This document shows, piece after piece, positions 14,747-22,503 of a DNA stretch of 33,110 nucleotides (position 1 is its first letter; each line of letters begins with the position of its first letter). This DNA is from a virus. The stretch covers positions 1-33,110 of IMG/VR virus record IMGVR_UViG_3300017917_002758. The stretch is one strand, 5' to 3'. The translations under genes were made by a program, and so were the position numbers. The notes beneath the pieces were generated by a model. The model saw nothing but the letters and a program-made list of their open reading frames with translations, was not told the origin of the DNA and made no database searches.

Positions 14747-16465
14747 ATGGCAGAAAAAATTTTATCTCCTGGTGTATTCCAAAATGAATCTGACCAATCA
14801 TTAGTTGAAAGAGGTATTCAAGGTACTGCGACAGCAATTGTTGGTCCAACTGTGTTGGGTCAACCATTCATTCCTACCTATGTTACTTCTTACAGTGAGT
14901 ACGTGTCAAAATTCGGAGAAACATTCAAAAGTGGCAGCTACTTTTATGAATATTTTACTTCATTAGCTGCTAGAGACTTTTTTGATAATGGTGGTCAAAC
15001 ATTATTAGTTACCAGAATTATTTCTGGAAGTACTAATGTAAGCACATATTCTAATGCTGCTGTTCCTGCTTCTGCATCTGGTGTAACATCTTTTACTCTT
15101 GAAACATTAGCTTGGGGTGATCAAATGAATAATACCTCAAGTATAACTGCTGGTGCTTTAGCTAGTGGTAGTGCAATTAATGTTCGTTGGGAAGTAACAC
15201 AAGTAAATACAGGTAGTGGTACATTTACTTTAGGTATTCGTCAAGGTAACGATAATACATCTCAGCCTAACTATTTAGAAACATGGCCTAACTTATCATT
15301 AGATCCATCATTACCAAACTTTATTTCTCGTGTAATTGGTGATTACAAACCAGTATACAAATTAGACTCAGATAATGTTCCATACATCGAAATTACTGGT
15401 TCTTATGCTAATGCTTCTCAGTACGTACGTATTAAATCTGTAACAGCACAACCAGATTCTATTGATAATAATGGTAACTTTAAAGTAACTCAATACAGTG
15501 GATCATTACCTCAAGTAGGAAGTGGTTCATATGGTGGTTCATTTGCTGGTGGTGTTGCAGCAACAAATGCTGTTCAATTGATGAATGAAAATATCACAAA
15601 TGCCAACATTCAAGGATTTGATTCAGCTTCTTATATTACTGCTTTCAATTTATTATCAAATAAAGATGAATTCCAGTTTAATGTATTATTAGCTCCTGGT
15701 ATTACTTTAAGTGGCAATGCAGCAAGTACAATGATTTCTCTTTGTGAGAATAGAGGTGATGCAATAGCAGTAATAGATACAACATTATATGGTAGTGCAA
15801 TATCTTCAGCTGCTGGCGCTGCTGCTGGTTCAACAAGCAACTACGCTGCAACTTATTGGCCTTGGGTTCAATTACAATCATTATCATTAGGTAAAGCAGT
15901 TTGGGCCCCAGCTTCTGTAGTAGTAGGTGGTGCTTATGCTTTTAACGACTCAGTTGGTGCTGAATGGTTTGCTCCTGCAGGTTTAAACCGTGGTGGTGTT
16001 CCTTCAGTATTACGTGTTGAAAGAAAATTAACTCAAAATGATCGTGATGTATTATATGAAGCAAATGTTAACCCAATAGCTACATTCCCTGGTGAAGGTG
16101 CTGTAATATTTGGTCAAAAGACATTACAGAAAAAACAAACATCCCTTGATCGCGTAAACGTTCGTCGTTTGTTGATTGCATTAAAAGACTTTATTGGTCA
16201 AGTTGCAAACAATTTAGTGTTCGAACAAAACACAGCTGTTACTCGTAATAGATTCTTATCTCAAGTTAACCCTTATTTAGAATCAATAGTACAACGTCAA
16301 GGTTTATTTGCTTACAGAGTAGTAATGGATGAATCAAACAATACTCCTGATGTAATCGATCGTAACCAATTAGTAGGTCAGATTTATATTCAACCAACTA
16401 AGACAGCTGAATTCATTATATTGAACTTCAACATATTACCAACTGGCGCTACATTCCCTGCATAA
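14747..16465 (+). CDS. 18: Tail sheath protein (T4 gp18-like)
   Basis: 572-residue contractile tail sheath subunit, somewhat shorter than T4 gp18 (659). The N-terminus has the sheath signature 'LSPGVFQNESDQS', 'GTATAIVGPTVLGQP' and 'FFDNGGQTLLVTRI'. The C-terminal domain, which forms the inter-subunit mesh, reads 'KDFIGQVANNLVFEQNT' and 'RNRFLSQVNPYLESIVQRQG', ending 'TAEFIILNFNILPTGA'. Sheath subunits polymerise around the tube and contract to drive it through the envelope. The middle (about 120-330) is the variable surface domain. The tube gene follows after 50 nt with the T4 order sheath-tube. Confidence 0.93.
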   Translation: MAEKILSPGVFQNESDQSLVERGIQGTATAIVGPTVLGQPFIPTYVTSYSEYVSKFGETFKSGSYFYEYFTSLAARDFFDNGGQTLLVTRIISGSTNVSTYSNAAVPASASGVTSFTLETLAWGDQMNNTSSITAGALASGSAINVRWEVTQVNTGSGTFTLGIRQGNDNTSQPNYLETWPNLSLDPSLPNFISRVIGDYKPVYKLDSDNVPYIEITGSYANASQYVRIKSVTAQPDSIDNNGNFKVTQYSGSLPQVGSGSYGGSFAGGVAATNAVQLMNENITNANIQGFDSASYITAFNLLSNKDEFQFNVLLAPGITLSGNAASTMISLCENRGDAIAVIDTTLYGSAISSAAGAAAGSTSNYAATYWPWVQLQSLSLGKAVWAPASVVVGGAYAFNDSVGAEWFAPAGLNRGGVPSVLRVERKLTQNDRDVLYEANVNPIATFPGEGAVIFGQKTLQKKQTSLDRVNVRRLLIALKDFIGQVANNLVFEQNTAVTRNRFLSQVNPYLESIVQRQGLFAYRVVMDESNNTPDVIDRNQLVGQIYIQPTKTAEFIILNFNILPTGATFPA

Positions 16466-16475
16466 GGGAGTGTAG

Positions 16476-16498
16476 TTGCTAATATTTATTAATAGCAA
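16476..16498 (+). repeat. Inverted repeat enclosing variant late motif
   Basis: TTGCTA (16476-16481) and TAGCAA (16493-16498) are perfect 6-bp inverted arms. The variant late motif ATATTTATTA (16482-16491) occupies nearly all of the loop. There is no T-run behind it, so it is not an obvious terminator. Confidence 0.35.
16482..16491 (+). promoter_or_regulatory. Variant late motif before tail tube
   Basis: ATATTTATTA, the same variant as before the sheath gene, 24 nt before ATG 16516. Confidence 0.45.
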
Positions 16499-16515
16499 TT
16501 AAACACTAATATAAA

Positions 16516-17001
16516 ATGGCTGTATTATCACCAAATGAAATAATGTTCACAGCGTTTGAACCAAAAGTTCAGAATCGCTTTATCATGTATATCGACGGTA
16601 TTCCTGCATACTTGATTAAAAAAGCATCTGCTCCTGGATTTGAAGCTGGAGAAATTATTTTAGATCACATCAACGTTTACCGTAAAGTTAAAGGTAAAGT
16701 ACGTTGGAATGATATGTCTTTAGAATTATACGATCCTGTGACACCAAGCGGCGCTCAATCAGTAATGGAATGGGCTCGTCTAGCACACGAATCAGTAACT
16801 GGCCGCGATGGTTATTCTGACTTTTATAAGAAAGACTTAACTTTAGATATTTTAGGACCAGTAGGTGATGTAGTAGGTGAATGGATTATCAAAGGAGCTT
16901 ATGTAAAAACAGCAACCTTTGGTGAATATGATTGGAGCACAGATTCCGCTATCAGCTTATCTGTATCAATCGCTATGGATTATTGCGTACTTAACTTCTA
17001 A
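16516..17001 (+). CDS. 19: Tail tube protein (T4 gp19-like)
   Basis: 161-residue tail tube subunit, close to T4 gp19 (163). Recognisable elements are 'VQNRFIMYIDGIPAYLIKKA', 'KVRWNDMSLELYDPV' and 'SVMEWARLAHES' in the middle, and the closing 'FGEYDWSTDS...LSVSIAMDY'. It would form the inner tube through which DNA passes, capped by the sheath. A strong intrinsic terminator lies 27 nt after the stop, ending the sheath-tube unit. Confidence 0.93.
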   Translation: MAVLSPNEIMFTAFEPKVQNRFIMYIDGIPAYLIKKASAPGFEAGEIILDHINVYRKVKGKVRWNDMSLELYDPVTPSGAQSVMEWARLAHESVTGRDGYSDFYKKDLTLDILGPVGDVVGEWIIKGAYVKTATFGEYDWSTDSAISLSVSIAMDYCVLNF

Positions 17002-17027
17002 TTCCCTCTTCATATTTCTTTTTCAAA

Positions 17028-17060
17028 GGCGTCTGCTATGCAGACGTCTTTCTTCTTTTA
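17028..17060 (+). terminator. Intrinsic terminator after tail tube
   Basis: GGCGTCTGC (17028-17036) pairs with GCAGACGTC (17040-17048) around a 3-nt loop, nine pairs including one G-U. A T-rich stretch (TTTCTTCTTTT) follows. It separates the abundant sheath/tube transcript from the repeat-protein gene. Confidence 0.8.
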
Positions 17061-17070
17061 ATATTTATAT
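17061..17070 (+). promoter_or_regulatory. ATATTTATAT motif abutting a start codon
   Basis: Exact recurrent 10-mer directly after the terminator T-run and only 2 nt before ATG 17073. If it is a -10-like element, the transcript would be leaderless or start inside the ORF, which is odd compared with the 12-41-nt spacing elsewhere. Confidence 0.4.
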
Positions 17071-17072
17071 CC

Positions 17073-18461
17073 ATGGGAAGTTTATTGAATTCATTTAGCA
17101 TTACAAATCTAGACTTAGAGAATTCAAGGCCTAGTGGTTTTTTTATACTAGATACTGTTACAAGATATGGTTCTTTAACAACGGGTACACCTACTACTAC
17201 TGCTAATCCTGGTAAATCTGTTAATTTTCTTCAAAAATTCCTACCAAGAAATACTTATTTATTTAATGTTCCTATTAAAAGTAATAATAGTAGATTATCC
17301 AAAATATTAGATATAACTAATTTTGATATAACTCATCCTGGTGTAGATGGTGGTATTCCTTATAAACAAGATAAAGATCCAACAGTATATCCTAGATATA
17401 CAACAGGTACTCCAACCCCTTTATCAGTTCCTGGTGCTCCTGGTAAATTTTATCAGAAATATGATCCAAAATATGTTTACCTAGAAAGAAATGAAATAAT
17501 CAGGCGAACTACAACTCCAGTAGGTAATTTATTTGTTGTGAGTGGAGGTGTACTAAATTTAATAAGTACTTTATCTTATACTAATCTTGATGTTGAAGAT
17601 CCAAAACCAAATGGTGGCATTCCCTATAAAACATATAACGATCCAACATCATATCCTAAAACAACAACAGGTACACCAACAACATCTGCTAACCCAGGTC
17701 CATTTGCTAAATTTAATCATGTATATAATCCAAAAAATACTTATTTAGATACTGGAGCTAAAGGTAAACTAGCTAGTACAGTAGCCAATACTAATCTTGA
17801 TGTTGAAGATCCAAAACCAAATGGTGGTATCCCATACAAAACAGATAAAGATCCAACTGTATTCCCTAAATATGTAAGTGGTACACCAACAACATCAACC
17901 AACCCAGGTGCACCAAATAAATTCAACCAGGTTTATAATCCTAAAAAGGTTTATGTAGATGATGTTACTAGAACTAAAAGTAAATTAGCAAGTACATTAA
18001 GAATAACTAATTTTGATGTTGAAAACCCAGGTGTAAACGGTGGTATTCCTTATAGAATAGATACAGATCCTACAGTATATCCTACAACTAATACAGGTAC
18101 ACCTAGCAACACTGCAAACCCTGCATCACCAACAAAGTTCTACCAAAATTTTATACCAGCTAATACTTATCTTCAATATATTAAGGATTTAAAAAATAAA
18201 AGTAATTTATTAAATTTAGATAGTGGTGGTGATCAACCTTATACAATATTTGATGCTACTAACTTAGATGTTGAAAAACCAGGAGTAGACGGTGGTATCC
18301 CATATAAAAAAGAAAAAGACCCAACAGTATATCCTATAACAACACAAAGAGTATCATCAACAAGAGGATTTTATCCAATAACTGGAAAAGAAGCAACTAA
18401 ATTTGATCAGATATTTAATCCTACAAAAACATACGAGGCATTTATTAAGAAATATTTGTAA
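17073..18461 (+). CDS. Six-repeat protein between tube and chaperone genes
   Basis: 462-residue protein built of six imperfect repeats of about 65-85 residues, starting near residues 10, 81, 169, 238, 311 and 395. The consensus is TN.DVE.P..GGIPYK..DPT.YP...TGTP...NPG...KF.Q.Y.PK.TYL. Units 3 and 4 share nearly identical DNA (around 17579 and 17789), indicating recent duplication. No catalytic motif, signal peptide or membrane segment is visible; the sequence is Pro/Gly/Thr-rich and basic. I do not recognise the family. Its place between tube and baseplate/chaperone genes, with its own motif and terminator in front, suggests a tail or virion-surface structural protein, perhaps a decoration. 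Confidence 0.7.
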   Translation: MGSLLNSFSITNLDLENSRPSGFFILDTVTRYGSLTTGTPTTTANPGKSVNFLQKFLPRNTYLFNVPIKSNNSRLSKILDITNFDITHPGVDGGIPYKQDKDPTVYPRYTTGTPTPLSVPGAPGKFYQKYDPKYVYLERNEIIRRTTTPVGNLFVVSGGVLNLISTLSYTNLDVEDPKPNGGIPYKTYNDPTSYPKTTTGTPTTSANPGPFAKFNHVYNPKNTYLDTGAKGKLASTVANTNLDVEDPKPNGGIPYKTDKDPTVFPKYVSGTPTTSTNPGAPNKFNQVYNPKKVYVDDVTRTKSKLASTLRITNFDVENPGVNGGIPYRIDTDPTVYPTTNTGTPSNTANPASPTKFYQNFIPANTYLQYIKDLKNKSNLLNLDSGGDQPYTIFDATNLDVEKPGVDGGIPYKKEKDPTVYPITTQRVSSTRGFYPITGKEATKFDQIFNPTKTYEAFIKKYL

Positions 18462-18479
18462 TTGTTCTTTATCTTTCGT

Positions 18480-18489
18480 ATATTTATAT
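18480..18489 (+). promoter_or_regulatory. ATATTTATAT motif
   Basis: Exact recurrent 10-mer 22 nt before ATG 18512 of the gp26/51-like gene. Confidence 0.5.
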
Positions 18490-18511
18490 ATATAAAATTA
18501 TAAAACAGTTT

Positions 18512-19255
18512 ATGGCAGAATTAAAAATCCCAACGGAAATAGTTACGTTACCTTCAAAAGGTCTACTATACCCAGAAACATCACCACTATCTAAAGGTGA
18601 AATTGAAATGAAATACATGACAGCAAAGGAAGAAGATATTCTTACCAACGCTAATTTTATTCGTCAAGGTACTGTAATTGATAAATTATTACAAGCATTA
18701 ATTGTTACACCAATTGATTACAATGAATTGTTGATTGGTGATAAAAATGCAATATTAGTTGCTGCTCGTGTATTAGGCTACGGTAAAGATTATGCATTTC
18801 AATACAATAATAAAGAATATACTATTGATTTATCAACATTGGAAGATAAAGTAGTTGATACATCATTATATAAACGTGGTGTAAATGAATTTGCTTTTAC
18901 TTTACCACATTCAAGCAATAATGTTACATTCAAATTATTAACACACGGTGACGAACAGAAAATTGATGCTGAAATTAAAGGCTTACAAAAAGTAAATCCA
19001 AATGTAACTACAGATATTACTACTCGTTTAAAACACATGATCACCTCAGTTGAAGGTAAACGTGATGCTAAAGACATTCGTGATTTTGTAGACAACTATT
19101 TAATTGCTAAAGACGCAAGAGCATTGCGTGAATATTACAGCAAAATCCAACCAGATATTAATTTAGTCTACAAACCAGAAGACGAAAATTATGTAGGGGA
19201 GGGCATAGCAGTACCTATTTCTTTAAACTTTTTTTGGCCTGACGCAGGAATATAG
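18512..19255 (+). CDS. T4 gp26-like baseplate/tail assembly protein
   Basis: 247-residue protein of the T4 baseplate (gp26-type) family. The diagnostic start is 'IPTEIVTLPSKGLLYPETSPLSKGEIEMKYMTAKEEDILTN'-like, seen here at residues 5-46; 'YDELL'-type 'DYNELLIGDKNAILVAARVLGYG' follows, and a 'KLLTHGDEQKID' segment appears later. The zero frame ends 'SLNFFWPDAGI' at TAG 19253. A further conserved-looking ORF continues in the +1 frame across this stop, so a longer frameshift product is likely. It acts in baseplate hub or tail-tube assembly, and its place before the tape measure matches tail-assembly chaperones. Confidence 0.82.
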   Translation: MAELKIPTEIVTLPSKGLLYPETSPLSKGEIEMKYMTAKEEDILTNANFIRQGTVIDKLLQALIVTPIDYNELLIGDKNAILVAARVLGYGKDYAFQYNNKEYTIDLSTLEDKVVDTSLYKRGVNEFAFTLPHSSNNVTFKLLTHGDEQKIDAEIKGLQKVNPNVTTDITTRLKHMITSVEGKRDAKDIRDFVDNYLIAKDARALREYYSKIQPDINLVYKPEDENYVGEGIAVPISLNFFWPDAGI

Positions 19256-19499
19256 ACCTATACTATTTTCTCAAATACATGATATAGTATTTCATGGAAA
19301 TGGTGGTTATGATTGGGATACTGTTTATAATATGCCTATTTGGTTGCGTTTATTTACGTTCAATAAAATGAAGGAGCATTATGATAAACAAAGAGAAGAA
19401 CAAGAAAAACAACAAAATTTACTTAAAAACAATTCAAATAAAGAAGTTGCACGACCAAACGTAACACCAACATACACAGCGAAGGCCCCACGAAAGTAG
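19227..19499 (+). CDS. +1-frame extension ORF (gp51-like), frameshift product
   Basis: An open frame of 90 codons after the TAA at 19224-19226, overlapping the end of the gp26-like gene in the +1 frame and ending at TAG 19497. It has no early ATG; the first is at 19332, inside apparently conserved text. The translation includes 'EYRPILFSQIHDIVFHGNGG', 'YDWDTVYNMPIWLRLFTFNKM', and then a charged tail. This resembles the C-terminal region of gp26/gp51-type proteins as I recall them. The overlap contains seven T (19229-19235) and the junction FFWPDA. Most likely it is expressed by a programmed +1 (or -2) shift, giving a long and a short form. Reinitiation at 19332 is the alternative. Confidence 0.65.
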   Translation, partial: TFFGLTQEYRPILFSQIHDIVFHGNGGYDWDTVYNMPIWLRLFTFNKMKEHYDKQREEQEKQQNLLKNNSNKEVARPNVTPTYTAKAPRK

Positions 19500-19510
19500 G
19501 GGCTTTTTTT
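19484..19510 (+). terminator. Intrinsic terminator after the frameshift ORF
   Basis: GGCCCC (19484-19489) pairs with GGGGCT (19499-19504) around a 9-nt loop, followed by a run of seven T (19504-19510). The stop codon of the extension ORF lies in the hairpin. It isolates the gp26/51 unit from the inserted HNH gene. Confidence 0.78.
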
Positions 19511-19518
19511 CTTTTGTT

Positions 19519-19528
19519 ATATTTATAT
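19519..19528 (+). promoter_or_regulatory. ATATTTATAT motif before HNH gene
   Basis: Exact recurrent 10-mer followed by TAAA, 12 nt before ATG 19541. The inserted endonuclease thus carries or uses a copy of the phage's own motif. Confidence 0.45.
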
Positions 19529-19540
19529 TAAATATATATT

Positions 19541-20146
19541 ATGAAAAAATGTATAAAATGTAACCAAGAAAAAAAATTAAATGAATTTTATTCTTCAAAA
19601 TCTTATAAAGATGGAAAAATGGGAACTTGTAAAATATGTTTTTCATTAATATCTAGTGCTAACAAAGAATATAGAAAAAAGTATAGTAAAACTTATAACG
19701 AAAATAATAAACAATCTAAAAAAGAGTATAATATAAATTGGAAAAATAATAATCAACATTATCATAAATTATGGTATCAAAACAATAAAAATAAAATAAA
19801 TGAATATCAAAGAATAAAAAAATCAAAAGATGTTATTTATAAAATAAGTAGTAATATTAGAACAAGAATAAGTCAATCTATAAGTGGATATTCAAAATCG
19901 AAAACAACTTTGCAAATATTAGGTGTAAGTAATTTTAATGATTTTAAAAAATATCTTGAATCATTATTTACTGAAGGAATGACATGGACCAATTATGGAT
20001 ATGGACCTAATAAATGGGTTATAGATCATCGCAAACCCCTAGCATCTGCTATTACAGAACAAGACATATATGATTTAAATCATTATACTAACCTTCAACC
20101 TATGTGGTGGGATGAAAATATGATAAAAGGTATAAAAATATTATAA
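19541..20146 (+). CDS. HNH homing endonuclease
   Basis: 201-residue free-standing HNH-type endonuclease. The N-terminus has a CxxC...CxxC zinc finger (KCIKCNQEKK, then GTCKICFS); the middle is extremely Lys/Asn-rich. The C-terminal HNH core reads 'WVIDHRKPLASA' (DH), 'DLNHYTNLQPMWWDENMIKG' (N..NLQP.W...N). Such genes cut intergenic sites in related phages and spread by repair. It lies between a terminator and the tape-measure gene, splitting an assembly-chaperone/tape-measure neighbourhood that is usually contiguous. Its codon use, far richer in AAA/AAT than flanking genes, supports recent arrival. Confidence 0.85.
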   Translation: MKKCIKCNQEKKLNEFYSSKSYKDGKMGTCKICFSLISSANKEYRKKYSKTYNENNKQSKKEYNINWKNNNQHYHKLWYQNNKNKINEYQRIKKSKDVIYKISSNIRTRISQSISGYSKSKTTLQILGVSNFNDFKKYLESLFTEGMTWTNYGYGPNKWVIDHRKPLASAITEQDIYDLNHYTNLQPMWWDENMIKGIKIL

Positions 20147-20150
20147 TTTA

Positions 20151-20160
20151 ATATTTATAT
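20151..20160 (+). promoter_or_regulatory. ATATTTATAT motif before tape measure
   Basis: Exact recurrent 10-mer 19 nt before ATG 20180. Confidence 0.5.
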
Positions 20161-20179
20161 GATGTAATACTAATAATAA

Positions 20180-22222
20180 ATGACGCCAGAAGAATTACAA
20201 AAACTTAATGATGAATTTGATGCCTTAGAGGCGAAAATATCCGGACTTTCTGGTCAACTACGTACAGCTTTTATACCTAATATAACTGCGGCTACTAATC
20301 AGGCCCGCGATTTAACAAATAGCTTTAGCGAAGGAGTAGATATTACTAAAAAGTTAGACTCAGAAATGAGGAAACTTAAAAATGCTATAGATAGTTCATA
20401 TAATTTAGAAGCAAAACTTAATGAGGAATTAACTAAGCAATTAACTTCTACTAGAAGAGGGGCAGCAGCAAAAGCAGATAATATAAGGAGTCAAATAATT
20501 CAGATTCAGAATGAGAGGAATTTAAATTCTGAATTAGAATATCAACTAAGACAATTAGAAAAGGCCAATGATGCTCAAAAAGAATCTGAAAAGGCTTTAA
20601 ATGAACAAGTTAAATCTACTTTAGCTTTTCAAAAAATATTACCAAATGCTATTTCATCTCTTCTCTCAATAGAAGGATTATTTACAGCTATAGTACAGTC
20701 TGTTCTTAGTATTAATACCCAAGTCACAAATCTTAGCAGATCATTAGGCATAAGTTATGAATCAGCAAAGGGTATAAGAGATGAAATGGAATCTTTTGCT
20801 AAAGCTTCTAGTGATGGTTTCACCACAGTAGAAAGACTAGTAAAAGCACAAGCTGACTTAACTGAACAACTAGGAATTGCTGTTGATTTTGGTAATGAGG
20901 AAAGGCAACAATTCTCTAAATTAACAGAACTAGTAGGATTATCAGCAAGTGAAGCTGGTAAATTAGCCAGTTTTTCAGCATCAGCAGGAGTATCAACTAG
21001 TAACTATTTAAAAAGTGTACGTTCAGCTGCTTTTGCCTCTCAACAAGCTAATAAAATTCATATTAGTGATAAGCAGTTATTACAAAGTATATCTGCTTTA
21101 AGTGCAGGGATATTAGTTAAATTCCAAAACAATCCTAAAGCACTAGCTGAAGCTGTAGTACAAGCTAAAAAGTTTGGTGTAACATTAGAACAAATAGATA
21201 AAACAGGTGAATCGCTTTTAGATTTTGAATCTTCAATTGAAAATGAATTAAAAGCTGAATTATTAACTGGTAAACAATTAAATTTTGAAAGGGCTAGAGC
21301 AGCAGCATTAACAGGAGACCAAGCTACATTAATGCAAGAAATGGTTTCACAAGCAGGTTCATTAGAAGAATTCCAAAATATGAACGTCATAGCTCAAAAA
21401 TCATTAGCTGAAGCATTTGGAATGAGCAGAGAAGAAATGGCTGATATGTTAATGAAACAAGAAGCTATTAACAAATATGGGGATAAGGCAGCAGAATTAA
21501 ACGCTCAACAGTTAGCCGATATGGAAAAACAAGGCTTAACAGTAGATGAATACTTAAAGAAACAAGCAGAACAAGTATCTATCCAGGAAAAATTTAATAC
21601 TGCTATGATTCGCTTACAAGAAATTTTAGGTAATCTAGCAGCGGGTCCTTTAGGTACAATACTTGGATTTTTTGCTGATATGCTTAGTCATGCTGAATCT
21701 TTATCATTTATATTAGGTGGAGTAATGGTAATGAACCTTTTGAAAATGATTACTGTTCTTAGAGAAGCTAAAAAAGTATCATATGCAAGTGCTGTAATAG
21801 AAATTATAAGTTCTGCATTTAAATCTGTGGGAGGATTACCTGGAGTGGGTATGATTTTAGCAGGTGGAGCAGCAGCCGCTGGTATAGCTTATTTAGCGAC
21901 TCAATCACAAAAAGTAGAAGATGGTATGGCACCTCCAGGAAAAGGTCCTTTTACTATTACTGATAAATTTGGTGCTACTGCAGTAACAGCAGCTGGTGAT
22001 GGTATTGCCGTATCTCCTAATATTAATAAAGGAGGAAATACACCAGATAATTCTGTATTAGTATCCGCAATCAACGAATTAAGAAATGCAGTAAACGCAC
22101 TAGCTAATAAACCAATGCCAGCTGTTGCACTTAATGTGAGCGGCCAGAAATTAGGTGAAGTTGTTGGAAGACAACCAGAAACTGGTACAAATCAATACCA
22201 AAACGCATATAGACTAGCTTAG
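20180..22222 (+). CDS. Tail tape measure protein
   Basis: 680-residue tape measure, setting tail length. Residues 1-160 are coiled coil (LNDEFDALEAKISGLSGQL, RQLEKANDAQKES). Residues about 165-470 are Ala/Ser/Gln-rich helices with repeated tape-measure phrases (AKASSDGFTTVERLVKAQ, EAGKLASFSASAGVS, 'NVIAQKSLAEAFGMSREEMADML'). Hydrophobic segments at about 490-530 (LGTILGFFADML, FILGGVMVMNLLKM) and 555-575 (GVGMILAGGAAAAGIAYLA) are typical of tape measures that insert in the membrane during ejection. Length is somewhat above T4 gp29 (590). It directly follows the gp26/51-type unit once the HNH gene is discounted. Confidence 0.85.
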   Translation: MTPEELQKLNDEFDALEAKISGLSGQLRTAFIPNITAATNQARDLTNSFSEGVDITKKLDSEMRKLKNAIDSSYNLEAKLNEELTKQLTSTRRGAAAKADNIRSQIIQIQNERNLNSELEYQLRQLEKANDAQKESEKALNEQVKSTLAFQKILPNAISSLLSIEGLFTAIVQSVLSINTQVTNLSRSLGISYESAKGIRDEMESFAKASSDGFTTVERLVKAQADLTEQLGIAVDFGNEERQQFSKLTELVGLSASEAGKLASFSASAGVSTSNYLKSVRSAAFASQQANKIHISDKQLLQSISALSAGILVKFQNNPKALAEAVVQAKKFGVTLEQIDKTGESLLDFESSIENELKAELLTGKQLNFERARAAALTGDQATLMQEMVSQAGSLEEFQNMNVIAQKSLAEAFGMSREEMADMLMKQEAINKYGDKAAELNAQQLADMEKQGLTVDEYLKKQAEQVSIQEKFNTAMIRLQEILGNLAAGPLGTILGFFADMLSHAESLSFILGGVMVMNLLKMITVLREAKKVSYASAVIEIISSAFKSVGGLPGVGMILAGGAAAAGIAYLATQSQKVEDGMAPPGKGPFTITDKFGATAVTAAGDGIAVSPNINKGGNTPDNSVLVSAINELRNAVNALANKPMPAVALNVSGQKLGEVVGRQPETGTNQYQNAYRLA

Positions 22223-22229
22223 TAATTAA

Positions 22230-22239
22230 ATATTTATAT
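22230..22239 (+). promoter_or_regulatory. ATATTTATAT motif
   Basis: Exact recurrent 10-mer followed by TAAACA, 15 nt before ATG 22255. It probably serves the baseplate run from 22255 to 28972, which has no further exact copy. Confidence 0.5.
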
Positions 22240-22254
22240 TAAACAATAAATCAC

Positions 22255-22503
22255 ATGGGATTATTAGACAAATTAAAACAAGGCATTTTAGGTTTAAAAG
22301 GTGAAAAACCTACAAACTTTGGTGTTAACCCTGTCCCACCAGACTCATTACATCTTAACTATTCTACAGATGGTAAACCAAATGTAAAATGGAGAACAAT
22401 TAGCGGTGAGGGTATGAAACCATTACCATCACGCCTAGATATTGGTGAAACTAAAGACCAATGGAAACCAAATAAAAAATACTCAGATAATAAACCTAAA
22501 TAA
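22255..22503 (+). CDS. Small basic hypothetical protein (82 aa)
   Basis: 82-residue protein, basic and Pro/Gly-rich: MGLLDKLKQGILGLKGEKP at the start, an amphipathic helix, then a mostly extended 'PPDSLHLNYSTDGKPNVKW' and 'PSRLDIGETKDQW'. No catalytic motif; not recognised. The TAATG junction couples it to the large baseplate gene that follows, so it may be a small tail-tip partner. Confidence 0.6.
   Translation: MGLLDKLKQGILGLKGEKPTNFGVNPVPPDSLHLNYSTDGKPNVKWRTISGEGMKPLPSRLDIGETKDQWKPNKKYSDNKPK

Noticed and set aside
5261-19255. Stop-codon reassignment (TAG or TGA recoding)
   Set aside because: TAA, TAG and TGA all end well-formed genes with immediate downstream starts, so the standard code fits.
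19332-19499. Independent small gene starting at ATG 19332
   Set aside because: It would discard about 30 codons of coherent upstream text in the same frame (EYRPILFSQIHDIVF); frameshift fusion explains more, though reinitiation is not excluded.
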